Assembly (NCBI GenBank): GCA_038255145.1
Contig: JBBSLP010000015.1
Coordinates: forward strand, 1 to 64,000
DNA length: 64,000 bases
Direction of reading: 5' to 3'
Source of the DNA: WHTX01 sp038255145
GTDB taxonomy: Bacteria > Actinomycetota > Acidimicrobiia > Acidimicrobiales > CAIXPF01
In this document: in pieces, positions 16,271 through 24,905 of the stretch
How positions within the stretch are numbered: position 1 is the stretch's first letter
Layout: every line of letters starts with the position of its first letter
The notes under the pieces: generated by a model
The model's input: only the letters and a program-made list of their open reading frames with translations
Told to the model about the DNA's origin: nothing
Database searches by the model: none
Translations under genes and position numbers: made by a program

Positions 16271-17872
16271 CTACGTGCACGCGCTGGCCGTCGCGTCCCA
16301 GACGCAGGGCTTGGACTTGCCGGACAGCTCGATGATGTCGCCTTGCTGCAACCACGTCTGCTTGGCGGAGTCGTACTGGCTGATGTCCGAGCCCTCGACG
16401 AAGTAGGCGTCCTGGGTGCCGTTCATGTTCAGCTTGATGCCGTCGATGAGGATGGGGTGGGTCATGTCCATCGAGCGCAAGGCGAGCATGAGGTTGGTGC
16501 GGGTGAGGCCGCCGTCGAGTTGGCCAGCGATCTGCAGGGCCTGGATCTCGATGAAGCCGTAGAAGAAGCCCGAGCCGAACGAACCCGAGGCCTTGTAGTC
16601 GAAGCCCTTGTCGGCTAGTAGCTCCCGTCCCCACTTGATGAACGCGTCGTCGGAGTTGGCGTCGGCGTTGAAGTCTTTCTGGCCCCCGCCGATGATCCAC
16701 CAGCCGTTCGACGCCGAACCGTCGCCTCCGACCTTGTCCTTGCCCATGAAGCTGGCCGACTTGCAGGTAGACGGCTGGAACAGGTATTTGACCTGGTCCT
16801 TCATCCCGTTTTCCGCCGCTTCCGTGATCGCCTGCGTGCAGGACGTGCCCGCGGTCATGGCGATGAACACGTCGGGGTTCTTCGACCCCAGGGTCGTCAT
16901 CGGGTCTTTGACCGTCGGCGCCGAGGGCTCGATCGTCTCGGTCACGTACTCGATCTTGTCCTTCACCTTGGACTGGGCGAGATACGCCTTGAAGCTGCTG
17001 TCATAGGACTTGCCGAAGTCGTTGTTCATGACCAGGGCACCCACGGTGACTGTGCCGTCGGGGAACTCGGCCATGCGCTGCTCGATGAAAGCCCCCCACA
17101 GCACCGCCTCGGTGTTGTAGGCCATCTGAGATCCCGTGGTCCACGGGTGGTTCACCGGATCGCCCCAGGCCGGGTGGCCCGTCATCGAGACCGGCTGAGG
17201 GATACACCGCTGGTTCAGCTTGTCATAGCTCCGCAGCGTGGTGGGCGAACCCAACGTCTGCACGGCGAAGACCTTCTCGGCGTCGATCAGCTCGTCGATG
17301 ATCGGTATCGCCCGCGCCGGGTCGTAGCCGTCGTCCTTGTAGATGTAGCTGACGGTCCGGGTCTTGCCGGTCGAGTCCTTGAACGCGCCCTTGGCGCTGT
17401 AGTGGTCGAACTGCACCTCTACGGCTCGGGAGATGTTGCCGTAGTCGGCCAACGTGCCCGACAGGGCCGAGTTGTGGCCGATCTTGATGCTGGTGTCCGT
17501 CAGGCCCTCGGTGTTGCTCCAGCCCCCCGGGCACTTCGTCAGGTCGATGATGAAGCCTTCGGGACCGGTGACCGTCTTGCCGTCGGCGGAGAGGCCGAAG
17601 TTCCCGTCCGTGATCCGCTTCACGGCTGCGGCCCGTTCCTCGGCCCACAGTGCTTCCCACCCGTCCATCGACGTGGGTCGCTCCACCGGTGCAACGGTCG
17701 TGGCGGCACCGCCACCGGCCGGTGTGCTGGGAGCCTGGGTGACGCCTGCCTTCACGCCCTCGTCGACCGTGGCCGCGGTCGAGCCGCCCCCGTCGTCTCC
17801 GCCGCACGCGCTGGCCACCATGGACAGGCCCAACAGGCCGACGCCCAACGTCCTCATTCGTCTCGTCTGCAT
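16271..17872 (-). CDS. ABC-type branched-chain amino-acid-like substrate-binding lipoprotein
   Basis: 533 residues. The signal peptide ends in a lipobox (LSMVASACGGD), then an Ala/Thr/Gly spacer. The type-1 periplasmic-binding fold is recognisable from IKIGHNSALSGTLADYGNISRAVEVQFDHY onward, with VGALVMNNDFGKSYDSSFKAYL as the second lobe. It presumably delivers an amino acid, amide or similar small ligand to an ABC importer; no permease or ATPase gene adjoins, so it is an orphan binding protein here. The ATG at 17872 has GGGGAG just upstream and begins the signal peptide; the frame stays open further upstream without family resemblance. Confidence 0.88.
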   Translation of the reverse strand: MQTRRMRTLGVGLLGLSMVASACGGDDGGGSTAATVDEGVKAGVTQAPSTPAGGGAATTVAPVERPTSMDGWEALWAEERAAAVKRITDGNFGLSADGKTVTGPEGFIIDLTKCPGGWSNTEGLTDTSIKIGHNSALSGTLADYGNISRAVEVQFDHYSAKGAFKDSTGKTRTVSYIYKDDGYDPARAIPIIDELIDAEKVFAVQTLGSPTTLRSYDKLNQRCIPQPVSMTGHPAWGDPVNHPWTTGSQMAYNTEAVLWGAFIEQRMAEFPDGTVTVGALVMNNDFGKSYDSSFKAYLAQSKVKDKIEYVTETIEPSAPTVKDPMTTLGSKNPDVFIAMTAGTSCTQAITEAAENGMKDQVKYLFQPSTCKSASFMGKDKVGGDGSASNGWWIIGGGQKDFNADANSDDAFIKWGRELLADKGFDYKASGSFGSGFFYGFIEIQALQIAGQLDGGLTRTNLMLALRSMDMTHPILIDGIKLNMNGTQDAYFVEGSDISQYDSAKQTWLQQGDIIELSGKSKPCVWDATASACT

Positions 17873-18289
17873 GCTCTCCCCTTCACCCGGCACCCCGAAG
17901 CGACGGGCCCGCTTGGTGTGACCGATGACACACTGGACCGACACTATCGGGCGTTCGCGCTTCACACGGCCGGCACGGCACGCGTCGGCCGGGGGCGAGT
18001 GGCCGCCGAGCTGCAGAGTGGGGGTCAGAGAGGCACGGTCGTCCACCAGCTGCCTGATGCGGCAGAAGACGCTGTCCAGACGTGCGAGCGTCGGATTCGA
18101 CACCTGGAGCCGACGCGGCGGCTCCGCCTCGACATCGACATCGTCACGGTGTCGATCCGACGGCAGCCGTTGCTCTAGTCGGGACCGGCGAGGTACCCCG
18201 ACCATTTGGACGACGTACCACTAGGGACTCGGTCGCGGCGACGGGGTCGCGGAGTCCCCGGTGGCGACCGCCCTGTGTACGATCCCGAC
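17873..18289. other. 417-bp divergent intergenic region without a recognisable gene
   Basis: It lies between the binding-protein gene (minus) and the selenoprotein gene (plus). It contains the SD of the former and the TACGAT box of the latter. I saw no conserved coding sequence, RNA gene or strong hairpin. Confidence 0.6.
18278..18283 (+). promoter_or_regulatory. -10 box (TACGAT) of the selenoprotein gene
   Basis: It lies 6 nt before the ATG at 18290, with no Shine-Dalgarno sequence. This suggests leaderless transcription and supports that start codon. Confidence 0.55.
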
Positions 18290-19411
18290 ATGATCCTCGG
18301 GAGCTTGGAGGTGTCGACCGACGATTTCGCGCGAGCGACGGGTTGGACGATCAAGCCCGAGGGCGCGTGCAAGGGTGACGCCTGCGTGCCGCTGCCACGG
18401 GACGGAGGTTTCGACGTCCGTTCCTGCGCCGAGCGGCTCGGCATGGCACTCGTCCACGACGGTGAGGCGGGCTTGTGGGTGCTCGGTCCCGAGTCGCTCG
18501 GTGGCCGAACGCTCATGAGTGCCGAGGCGCCCGAGCTCGTTCTCGACGACCTCGACGGCAACGAGTTCCGGCTCTCGTCGCTGCGGGGCCAGAAGGTACT
18601 TCTCGTGGCCTGGGCGCCCTATTGAGGTTGCGCATGGGACCTGCCCGGGTGGCAGGCGATGAGGAACGACGTGCATCCGCTCGGTCTTGAGGTCGTGACG
18701 GTATCGCTCGAGATGAGTGGTCCTGAGGTGTCCCGGCCCTACATCGAGGCGGCGGCACCCCAGCATCCGGCACTGGTGGACCCGACCCACAAGATGGATG
18801 CCATGTTCGGGGTGGTCAACGTTCCAAACGTGGTGTGGATCGATGAGCACGGCTCGATCGTGCGGCCGCCGGAGCCGGGCTGGCCAGGCCCGCGTCCCGA
18901 GGGCGTCATCGAGCGGTTGCGGGCGGCGCTCCCGGTGCTGGGGCGCGCACCGGATGCGCCTGCGCCCCGCGAGGGCGGACCGGTCGACGTCCTGACGAGC
19001 GGACAGGACCGCGAGACGTACGCCGACAAGATTCGCGACTGGGTCGAACACGGTGACGCCAGCCAGTACGCGATGTCCCCCGAAGAGGTGATCAGCCGGT
19101 CGCAGCGCCGCGGGCCCGAAGTCTCCCGGGCCGCCGCTCACTTCGAGCTGGCGACGCACCTGTGGACGAGTGGCCGTCGCGCCCTGGCCATCCGTCACTT
19201 CAAGGAGGCGCACCGGCGGCAGCCGGACAACTGGACGTACAAGCGTCAGGCGTACTCGGCGGTCGGCAGCGACCGCCACGGCGGAGAGTTCGGCCGCTTC
19301 ATGCAGAGTCCGCTACCCGGTGAAGAGAACGACTGGCCGTTCGACTCCGACTTCTACTCGGAGGTGGCGACCCTCGATGCCGGCCAGTACTACCCGAACA
19401 CGATGCCCTGA
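18290..19411 (+). CDS. Probable selenoprotein: thioredoxin-fold (redoxin/TlpA-like) protein with in-frame UGA as Sec112
   Basis: The frame is continuous from ATG 18290 to 19411 (373 residues) except for a single TGA at 18623-18625. Before it is VLDDLDGNEFRLSSLRGQKVLLVAWAPY and after it GCAWDLPGWQAMRNDVHP, exactly where redoxin/TlpA-like proteins place the redox-active Cys (family pattern WASWCGC.xDLP). The site would read W-A-P-Y-U-G-C, with Cys two residues on. The strand with VNVPNVVWIDEHG includes the cis-Pro loop. Residues about 240-330 look helical and TPR-like. A hairpin 15 nt after the UGA fits a bacterial SECIS. Sec decoding is inference: selA, selB, selD and tRNA-Sec are not in this window. 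The alternative is a nonsense mutation. Confidence 0.75.
18626..18656 (+). promoter_or_regulatory. Candidate bacterial SECIS element
   Basis: A perfect 6-bp stem CCTGCC/GGCAGG (18640-18645 and 18651-18656) with apical loop CGGGT. The loop begins 21 nt after the UGA and has G at its second position. Both fit the published general bacterial SECIS constraints of an apical loop roughly 16-37 nt after UGA with a G in the first two loop bases. Confidence 0.6.
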
Positions 19412-19460
19412 GCGCCATGTCGGGTGGTGTACGCAAGACTGCACAGGGCCTAGGAGACTG

Positions 19461-19495
19461 CCGGACCTGATCGTCCAGGGGACGATCAGGTCCGG
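19461..19495 (+). terminator. Terminator hairpin of the selenoprotein gene
   Basis: A perfect 16-bp stem (CCGGACCTGATCGTCC and its complement) with a 3-nt loop, followed by TCTTC. It is 49 bp after the stop codon and between that gene and tRNA-Leu on the other strand. Confidence 0.8.
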
Positions 19496-19562
19496 TCTTC
19501 ACCGGCAACGTCGACACCAACCTCACCGCCCACTTGCCGGGGTTGGAGCAGGAGCTCGAGGG

Positions 19563-19645
19563 TGCGGGCGGGGGGACTCGAACCCCCAAGAGCGATGCTC
19601 ACTGGGACCTAAACCCAGCGCGTCTGCCAGTTTCGCCACGCCCGC
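19563..19645 (-). tRNA. tRNA-Leu (anticodon TAG)
   Basis: An 83-nt class II tRNA. The acceptor arms are GCGGGCG/CGCCCGC. The D-loop is typical (TGGCGAAACTGGCAGACGC) and the anticodon stem-loop is CTGGG-TTTAGGT-CCCAG. The variable arm is long, the T-arm is GGGGGTTCGAGTCCCCC and the discriminator base is A. CCA is not encoded. It reads CUN leucine codons. Confidence 0.95.
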
Positions 19646-19735
19646 GTGCGGCGCCGACCAGGCTAGTTGGGGCGGCCCGGGAGCGCCGGCCGGCCGACAT
19701 CGGACATCAGGTCCGGATGGGCTGGTCGTGGGCGG

Positions 19736-19741
19736 TAGCCT
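19736..19741 (+). promoter_or_regulatory. -10 box (TAGCCT) of clpP
   Basis: It lies 6 nt before the GTG at 19748, so the clpP message is probably leaderless. Confidence 0.5.
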
Positions 19742-19747
19742 CAGCCG

Positions 19748-20359
19748 GTGATGGACCCCTTCGCCGACACCATCCGCGCCGAGGGCCCGGGCGAGAACAG
19801 CCCGGTCTTCGTCTACAACCAGCTGCTCCGGAACCGCATCATCTTCCTCGGCGCCGCCGTCGATGACGACGTGGCCAACCGCATCGTGGCCGAGCTGCTC
19901 TACCTCGAGGCGCAGGACTCCACCCGAGACATCTGGCTCTACATCAACTCGCCCGGCGGGTCGGTCACGGCCGGCATGGGCATCTACGACACCATGCAGT
20001 TCATCCAGCCCGACGTGGGCACGGTGTGCGTGGGCCTGGCCGCCTCCATGGGCCAGTTCCTGCTCTCGGCCGGCGCCCCCGGCAAGCGCTACGCCCTCCA
20101 GCACGCCCGGGTCATGATGCACCAGCCCTCCGGTGGCGTCCGAGGCCAGGCCTCGGACATCGCCATCCAGGCCGAGCAGATGCGCTACACCAAGCGCCTC
20201 ATGGCCGAGCGCATCGCCTTCCACACCGGCCAGCCCGTCGAGCGCATCGTCGAGGACTCCGACCGTGACCGTTGGTTCACGGCCGAAGAGGCCAAGGAGT
20301 ACGGCATCATCGACGCCGTCCGCGAGAAGCGCCAGGGCCAGGCCCCCGAGCAGGTCTGA
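19748..20359 (+). CDS. clpP: ATP-dependent Clp protease proteolytic subunit ClpP
   Basis: A 203-residue serine peptidase that forms the tetradecameric chamber fed by ClpX or ClpC. The catalytic Ser is in GLAASMGQFLL, His in ARVMMHQPSGG and Asp in DRDRWF. The oxyanion-hole loop SPGGSVTAGMGIYDTM is intact. The start is GTG 19748 (immediately followed by ATG 19751). Neither clpX nor a second clpP is adjacent, so this may be one of several ClpP paralogues, as is usual in actinobacteria. Confidence 0.95.
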   Translation: MMDPFADTIRAEGPGENSPVFVYNQLLRNRIIFLGAAVDDDVANRIVAELLYLEAQDSTRDIWLYINSPGGSVTAGMGIYDTMQFIQPDVGTVCVGLAASMGQFLLSAGAPGKRYALQHARVMMHQPSGGVRGQASDIAIQAEQMRYTKRLMAERIAFHTGQPVERIVEDSDRDRWFTAEEAKEYGIIDAVREKRQGQAPEQV

Positions 20360-20397
20360 CGCCGCTGTTCTGAACCCAGCCGACCTCGCTCCGGAGC

Positions 20398-20907
20398 TCA
20401 GCCCGCCGTCGTTGCGGTGGGCTCCGAGGCCGAGGTCGCGTTGGTCGGGGGCACGGTCGTGGGGGCCGCGGTGGTCGGCGTGGTGAGGTCGATGCCGCAC
20501 CAGCGCGACGCGTACTCGACGATGCGGGCGCTGGCCGCGGCGTAGTCATCGAGGTTCTGCTGCAGGTCGCTGGCCGGACGGCCTGTCTTGCCCTCCGCCG
20601 CGTCGTCGAGGGCGTCACGCAGGTCCCGCGTCACCGCGACGAGGGTGTTGACGTCGTTGCGCACCTCGCCGGGAGAGGCATCCCGCAGCCCCTGCAGCGA
20701 ACTGAGGAGCTCGTCGACCTGGTCGCGGCCCTCGGGTTCACCCAGCGTGGCCACATCTCGCACCACGGGCACGTCGGGGGCCTTGGCGCAGAACGCCTCG
20801 CGCGACCCGCCGCTGCGGCAGCCGCTCAACAACCCGGCGGCCGAGGCCACCAGCACCACCACGGTGGCCCGGCCCCGCCAGGCCGGTGCTCGGCGGAGAC
20901 GGCTCAC
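20398..20907 (-). CDS. Small secreted lipoprotein of unknown function
   Basis: 169 residues. An N-terminal basic/hydrophobic signal ends in LLSGCRSGG. The mature part has Cys pairs (EAFCAKAPDVPVV near the start; SRWCGIDL near the end) flanking a helical region (VDELLSSLQGLRDASPGEVRNDVNTLVAVTRDLRDALDDA). The tail is Thr/Pro/Ala-rich. The GTG start overlaps the rpe stop by 3 nt (GTGA), so it is the distal gene of an rpe operon. I do not recognise a family; similar small helical lipoproteins are common in actinobacteria. Confidence 0.78.
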   Translation of the reverse strand: MSRLRRAPAWRGRATVVVLVASAAGLLSGCRSGGSREAFCAKAPDVPVVRDVATLGEPEGRDQVDELLSSLQGLRDASPGEVRNDVNTLVAVTRDLRDALDDAAEGKTGRPASDLQQNLDDYAAASARIVEYASRWCGIDLTTPTTAAPTTVPPTNATSASEPTATTAG

Positions 20908-21578
20908 CCGATGGCGGCGGCCGCGCGCGCCCGGAGGTCGGTCACCGCAGCGCCGAGGCCCGCGGGCTCGGAGAACAGCGAGCTGCCGGCGATGAACACC
21001 CGGGCCCCCGCCGCCGCGGCCCCGCCGATGGTCCGGGGGCCGATGCCGCCGTCCACCTCGAGGTCGACGGGACGGTCGAGGCCGTCGAGCATGGCCCGCA
21101 CCTCGGCGATCTTGGGCTCCATGGTGCCCAGGTAAGCCTGTCCGCCCCAGCCGGGGTTCACCGTCATGACCAGCACCATGTCGACCAGGTCGAGCACGTG
21201 GGCCACGGCCACGGCCGGGGTCGACGGCACCAGGGCCACGGCCGGCGAGGCGCCCAGCTCGCGGATGGCCCCCAGGGTGCGGTGCAGGTGGACGCAGGCC
21301 TCGGCGTGGACGATGACGATGCCGCAGCCGGCCTCCACGAAGGCCTTCAGCAGGTGATCGGGGTGCTCGATCATGAGGTGGGCCTCGAAGGGCACGTCGA
21401 CCCAGGGTCGGACCGAGGCGATGACGTCGGCGCCGAAGGTGATGTTGGGCACGAAGCGCCCGTCCATCACGTCGAACTGGATCCGGTCCACGCCGGCCTC
21501 GCCCAACTGCCGGCACGCCTCGCCCAATCGGGAGAAGTCGGCGGGCAGCACGGAGGGGACGATGAGAGGAGGCGACAC
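20904..21578 (-). CDS. rpe: Ribulose-phosphate 3-epimerase
   Basis: A 224-residue TIM-barrel enzyme of the pentose phosphate and Calvin pathways interconverting ribulose-5-P and xylulose-5-P. Conserved blocks: VPSVLPADFSRLGEA, IQFDVMDGRFVPNITFG (metal His/Asp set), FEAHLMIEHPDHLL, VNPGWGGQAYLGTMEPKI and LEVDGGIGPRTI. The GTG at 21578 is 8 nt after TAGCGT (21587-21592), and the protein then starts at the first barrel strand. The opposite-strand RNA methyltransferase gene starts 101 bp away. Confidence 0.96.
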   Translation of the reverse strand: MSPPLIVPSVLPADFSRLGEACRQLGEAGVDRIQFDVMDGRFVPNITFGADVIASVRPWVDVPFEAHLMIEHPDHLLKAFVEAGCGIVIVHAEACVHLHRTLGAIRELGASPAVALVPSTPAVAVAHVLDLVDMVLVMTVNPGWGGQAYLGTMEPKIAEVRAMLDGLDRPVDLEVDGGIGPRTIGGAAAAGARVFIAGSSLFSEPAGLGAAVTDLRARAAAAIG

Positions 21579-21586
21579 GGCCCCGA

Positions 21587-21592
21587 ACGCTA
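21587..21592 (-). promoter_or_regulatory. -10 box (TAGCGT) of rpe
   Basis: It lies 8 nt before the GTG start on the minus strand, a leaderless layout. Confidence 0.5.
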
Positions 21593-21665
21593 CCGGCCGC
21601 ACCGGCCAGGGTGGCCCACCCCCTCGCTGGTCGGTCGGCCGGCGGGTGGACCGAACGGCGCCGGG

Positions 21666-21671
21666 TACTGT
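21666..21671 (+). promoter_or_regulatory. -10 box (TACTGT) of the TrmA/RlmD-like gene
   Basis: It lies 7 nt before the GTG at 21679, a leaderless layout that supports this start. Confidence 0.5.
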
Positions 21672-21678
21672 CGGCCGG

Positions 21679-22887
21679 GTGGACGTCGTCGAGCTCGCCG
21701 TGCACGGCTTGGCCGTGGGCGGCGAGGGCGTGGGCCGTGACGAGGGTGGCCGCGTCGTCTTCGTGGCCGGCGCCGTGCCCGGGGACCGCGTCCAGGTGCG
21801 CATCACCGAGGCCCGCAAGCGCTACGCCCGAGGCGAACTGGTGGCCGTCACCACCCCGTCGCCCACCCGGGTGGAGCCGCCCTGTCCCCAGGTGGCCCGG
21901 GGCTGCGGTGGCTGCAGCCTGCAGCACCTCGCCCTGGCCGAGCAGCGGGAGCGCAAGCGCCAGCTCGTCCTCGACGCCCTCGTCCGCATCGGCCGCCTGA
22001 CCGATCCCGAGGTGTTGCTGGGTCAGGCCCTGCCGGCCGAGGGCTTCCGCACCACCCTGCGGGTGGCCATCAGCCACGGCCGGGCCGGGTTCCGACGGGC
22101 CCGTAGCCACGACACCGTCACCGTGCCCCACTGCCTGGTGGCCCACGCCCTGCTCGACGAGCTGGTGGCCGAGGGCCGCTTCGGCGACGCCACCGAGGCC
22201 AGCCTGCGGGTCGGGGCCCGTACCGGGGAGCGGTTGGTCGTGGTCGAGCCCACAGCCGTGGGGGTGCGCCTGCCGGCTGACGTGGTCGTGGTCGGCGCCG
22301 ACGAGCTCGACGCCGGGGCCGCCGCCGCCTACCACGAGGTGGCCGGGGGCCGTCGCTTCCGCATCTCGGCCCGCTCGTTCTTCCAGACCCGGGCCGACGG
22401 GGCCGACCTGCTCGTGGACCGGGTGGCGGCCGCCCTGTCCGCCCACGCCACCGCCACCGGCGCCCCGCCCGGGCACCTGGTGGACGCCTACGGCGGGGTG
22501 GGCCTGCTCAGCGCAGCGGGCCACCGGGTCGGCGCCGGCCGCACCACCCTCGTCGAGGCCAACCCGTCCTCGACCGCCGACGCCCGCCACAACCTGGCCG
22601 ACCTCGGCGCCGAGGTCGTGACCAGCCCGGTGGAGCGGTGGCGACCGACGCCGGCCGACGTGGTGGTGGCCGACCCCTCCCGCCGCGGTCTGGGCGAGGC
22701 CGCGGCCCAGGTGGTGGCCGGCACCGGTGCCGGGCTGGTGGTCCTGGTCAGCTGCGACGCCGGGTCCCTGGGGCGCGATGCCGCCCTGTTGGGAGCTCGG
22801 GGGTACCGCCTCGAGCGCAGCGAGGTGCTCGACCTGTTCCCCCACACCGCCCACGTCGAGGTGGTCAGCACCTTCCGCCGCTACTGA
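21679..22887 (+). CDS. TrmA/RlmD-family RNA (uracil-5)-methyltransferase-like protein
   Basis: 402 residues. The N-terminal TRAM-like beta-barrel is VELAVHGLAVGGEGVGR. The Fe-S type motif is CPQVARGCGGCSLQH. The Rossmann methyltransferase domain has VDAYGGVGLLS as motif I and VVVADPSRRGLG as the DPxR block. Where the family has the catalytic nucleophile in SCNP or SCDP, this protein has LVSCDAGSLGRD, so the nucleophilic Cys is kept but the following Pro is Ala. It likely methylates a uridine in rRNA or tRNA; the site cannot be predicted. The GTG start gives a family-like N-terminus. Confidence 0.85.
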   Translation: MDVVELAVHGLAVGGEGVGRDEGGRVVFVAGAVPGDRVQVRITEARKRYARGELVAVTTPSPTRVEPPCPQVARGCGGCSLQHLALAEQRERKRQLVLDALVRIGRLTDPEVLLGQALPAEGFRTTLRVAISHGRAGFRRARSHDTVTVPHCLVAHALLDELVAEGRFGDATEASLRVGARTGERLVVVEPTAVGVRLPADVVVVGADELDAGAAAAYHEVAGGRRFRISARSFFQTRADGADLLVDRVAAALSAHATATGAPPGHLVDAYGGVGLLSAAGHRVGAGRTTLVEANPSSTADARHNLADLGAEVVTSPVERWRPTPADVVVADPSRRGLGEAAAQVVAGTGAGLVVLVSCDAGSLGRDAALLGARGYRLERSEVLDLFPHTAHVEVVSTFRRY

Positions 22888-22924
22888 CCGCCTGCCCTGA
22901 CCAGGTCTTCGGCCATGCCCCCCA

Positions 22925-22930
22925 TAGACT
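22925..22930 (+). promoter_or_regulatory. -10 box (TAGACT) of the beta-helix protein gene
   Basis: It lies 8 nt before the ATG at 22939. An alternative in-frame start at 22915 would lie upstream of this box. Confidence 0.5.
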
Positions 22931-22938
22931 CCGCGCTG

Positions 22939-23928
22939 ATGACGAGACGACGTCTCATGACGATCGCCGCCCTGGTGGGCGCCGTCAGCCTGCTGGGTGG
23001 GCTCCTGGCCGGCCTGCTGTGGGAGCGGCGCGGCGGTTCGTCGGCTGACCGCGCCGCCCCCCCGACCAGCCAGCCTGCGCCTACCACGGCCACGACGGCG
23101 ACCACGGTGCCCAGCACCACCGTGACCACGGTGCCGGCCACGACCACGACGACGGGCCCGACCACGACCAGCACCGCGGCCCGGGTCTACCCCGACGCCA
23201 ACTCGACCGGCCCTGCGGCGGACGTGTCCCTCGCTCCCGCCGAGCAGAAGGAGGGCTGGTGGGAGCTGGACCACGACATCGAGGGCATCGAGTACTCGGG
23301 CACCATCGTGCCCATCGCCCCCAACATCACCATCCGCAACGTCCGCATCACCGTCGACAACGAGGTCGGGGGCATCTTCAACCGTGACGGGCTGCCCGGC
23401 ATCGTGGTCGAGAACGTCGAGGTGGTGTGCAACGGCTCCGAGGACAAGCCCGGGGGCGCCGGCGTCATCGGTGCCGCCGTGGTCAAGGGCTCGGACATCT
23501 CGGGGTGCGCCGACGGCATCAAGGTGGGGACCGGCGCCCAGGTGGTGGGCAACTACATCCACGACCTCAGCTTCGGGGCCAAGACCCACAACGACGGCAT
23601 CCAGATGCAGGGCGGCACCGACGTGCTCATCGAGGGCAACACCATCGTGCAGCTCGACAACGGCCGCAAGCAGGCCAACGCCGCCGTGTTCATCCAGGAC
23701 ACCAACAAGGAGATCCGCCGGGTCACCATCCGGGGGAACTACGTCAACGGCTTCGGCTTCACCCTGCGCCTCAACGGTGATCGGATCTACGACAGCGCCA
23801 TCGTCGACAACCTCATCGGTCCCGGGCACATCTGGGGGCCCCTGCTGCTCGACGACGGCGCCGAGAAGCCGGCCAACGGCAACACCACCAGTGGCAACGT
23901 CAACGCTGACGGCACCCTCATCGACTAG
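22939..23928 (+). CDS. Secreted or membrane-anchored right-handed beta-helix protein
   Basis: 329 residues. An N-terminal basic patch and hydrophobic segment (MTRRRLMTIAALVGAVSLLG onward) act as signal or anchor. A Thr/Pro-rich spacer of about 45 residues follows. The rest is a parallel beta-helix with short repeating turns (ITIRNVRITVDNEV, GIVVENVEVVCNGS, VLIEGNTIVQLDN, VTIRGNYVNGF, SAIVDNLIGPGHIW), as in Pectate_lyase_3/NosD-like proteins. Catalytic residues of a specific lyase are not evident. It probably binds or modifies an extracellular polysaccharide (inference). The start is set by the leaderless promoter. Confidence 0.82.
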   Translation: MTRRRLMTIAALVGAVSLLGGLLAGLLWERRGGSSADRAAPPTSQPAPTTATTATTVPSTTVTTVPATTTTTGPTTTSTAARVYPDANSTGPAADVSLAPAEQKEGWWELDHDIEGIEYSGTIVPIAPNITIRNVRITVDNEVGGIFNRDGLPGIVVENVEVVCNGSEDKPGGAGVIGAAVVKGSDISGCADGIKVGTGAQVVGNYIHDLSFGAKTHNDGIQMQGGTDVLIEGNTIVQLDNGRKQANAAVFIQDTNKEIRRVTIRGNYVNGFGFTLRLNGDRIYDSAIVDNLIGPGHIWGPLLLDDGAEKPANGNTTSGNVNADGTLID

Positions 23929-23940
23929 CTCATCAGCAGG

Positions 23941-24711
23941 TCAGGCCCGGCGGCGGGCCACCTCGAAGGCCACCAGGGTGGCGGCCGAGGCCACGTTGAG
24001 CGACTCCACCCCACCGTGCAGGGGGATGCGCAGCCAACGGTCGACCACCGAGCGGGTGACGGGGGACAGCCCATCGGCCTCGTTGCCCAGCACGTAGGCC
24101 GCCCGTTCGGGAAGGGCCGTGGTGAACAGGTCCTCGGCCCCGGGCTCGGTGGCGTCGAGGCCGACGATCTCGAAGCGGGCGTCGACCAGGGCGGCGAGGG
24201 CGTCGGCCGTGGTGTCACAGCGCAGCACGGGAGCGGTGAAGGCCACGCCGGCCGAGGCCTTGAACACCAGGGGGCCGAGCTCGGCCGTGCCCCGGTCGGG
24301 CACGACGATGCCCTCGAGGCCGGCGGCGGCGACGGAGCGGATGACCATGCCCACGTTGGACGGGTTGTGGACCGAGTCGAGCACCACGACGGCGGTGCGG
24401 TGGGCCCGGCCGTGGGAACGACGGTCGAGGAAGGTGTTGAGGTGGGCCAGGTTGGGGGCCTCGATGTCGGCGGCCACCCCCTGGTGGTGGCGGCCGTTGC
24501 GGGCCAGGGCGCCGAGGCGCTCGACGGTGACGGGCTCGACGGCCACCCTGCGGTCGGCTGCGGCGCGCAGGATGCGGTCCAGGCCGTCACCCCCGGCGCC
24601 CTCGGCCACGAAGACCCGGTCGACGGCCAGATCGGTCGAGCCCAGGGCCTCGAGCACGGGCATGCGGCCGTAGACGGTGAGGAACCGGTCGCGCCGGGAG
24701 CCGGCCGACAT
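23941..24711 (-). CDS. TrmH/SpoU-family RNA 2'-O-methyltransferase
   Basis: 256 residues. An N-terminal substrate-binding domain (VYGRMPVLEALGS...) is followed by the SPOUT knot domain with its three motifs: VVVLDSVHNPSNVGMVIRSVAAAG, AYVLGNEADGLSP and IPLHGGVESLNVASAATLVAFE. It resembles RlmB- or TsnR-like enzymes acting on rRNA or tRNA; the exact site is unknown. An in-frame ATG at 24756 exists, but it overlaps a TACGAT -10-like box (24755-24760), so ATG 24711 is preferred, moderately. Confidence 0.9.
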   Translation of the reverse strand: MSAGSRRDRFLTVYGRMPVLEALGSTDLAVDRVFVAEGAGGDGLDRILRAAADRRVAVEPVTVERLGALARNGRHHQGVAADIEAPNLAHLNTFLDRRSHGRAHRTAVVVLDSVHNPSNVGMVIRSVAAAGLEGIVVPDRGTAELGPLVFKASAGVAFTAPVLRCDTTADALAALVDARFEIVGLDATEPGAEDLFTTALPERAAYVLGNEADGLSPVTRSVVDRWLRIPLHGGVESLNVASAATLVAFEVARRRA

Positions 24712-24905
24712 CAGCGACGACCGACGATGAGCGGGGGAGCGGACACGGTGCGTCATCGTAGGTCGGAGGCGACTGGGCAGAGACCCCCTGGGCGGACGCC
24801 AATTGGGTCTTTGGACTCACGTCGAGCCCCGTTCGGCCGACTGCCAGTGGAGTAACGCTTCGCGAGCTCAGCTCGACGAAGGTCAGGTCGGACGGGAGGC
24901 AACGG

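Noticed and set aside
17873..18205. N-terminal extension of the substrate-binding protein
   Set aside because: The added residues do not resemble a signal peptide, while the SD and lipobox support the start at 17872.
18206..18625. Reading the first part of the selenoprotein gene as an independent 139-residue protein
   Set aside because: It would stop exactly at the active site, and the downstream frame continues the same fold in the same frame.
20398..23829. A minus-strand open frame of about 1,140 codons joining several genes
   Set aside because: Only its last 169 codons (the lipoprotein) look like protein; the rest is antisense or out of frame with rpe and the TrmA-like gene.
23929..24905. 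A promoter or hairpin (AGACCC...GGGTCT) upstream of the Sdr-like gene
   Set aside because: Only six pairs with a long loop; not better than chance in this GC context.
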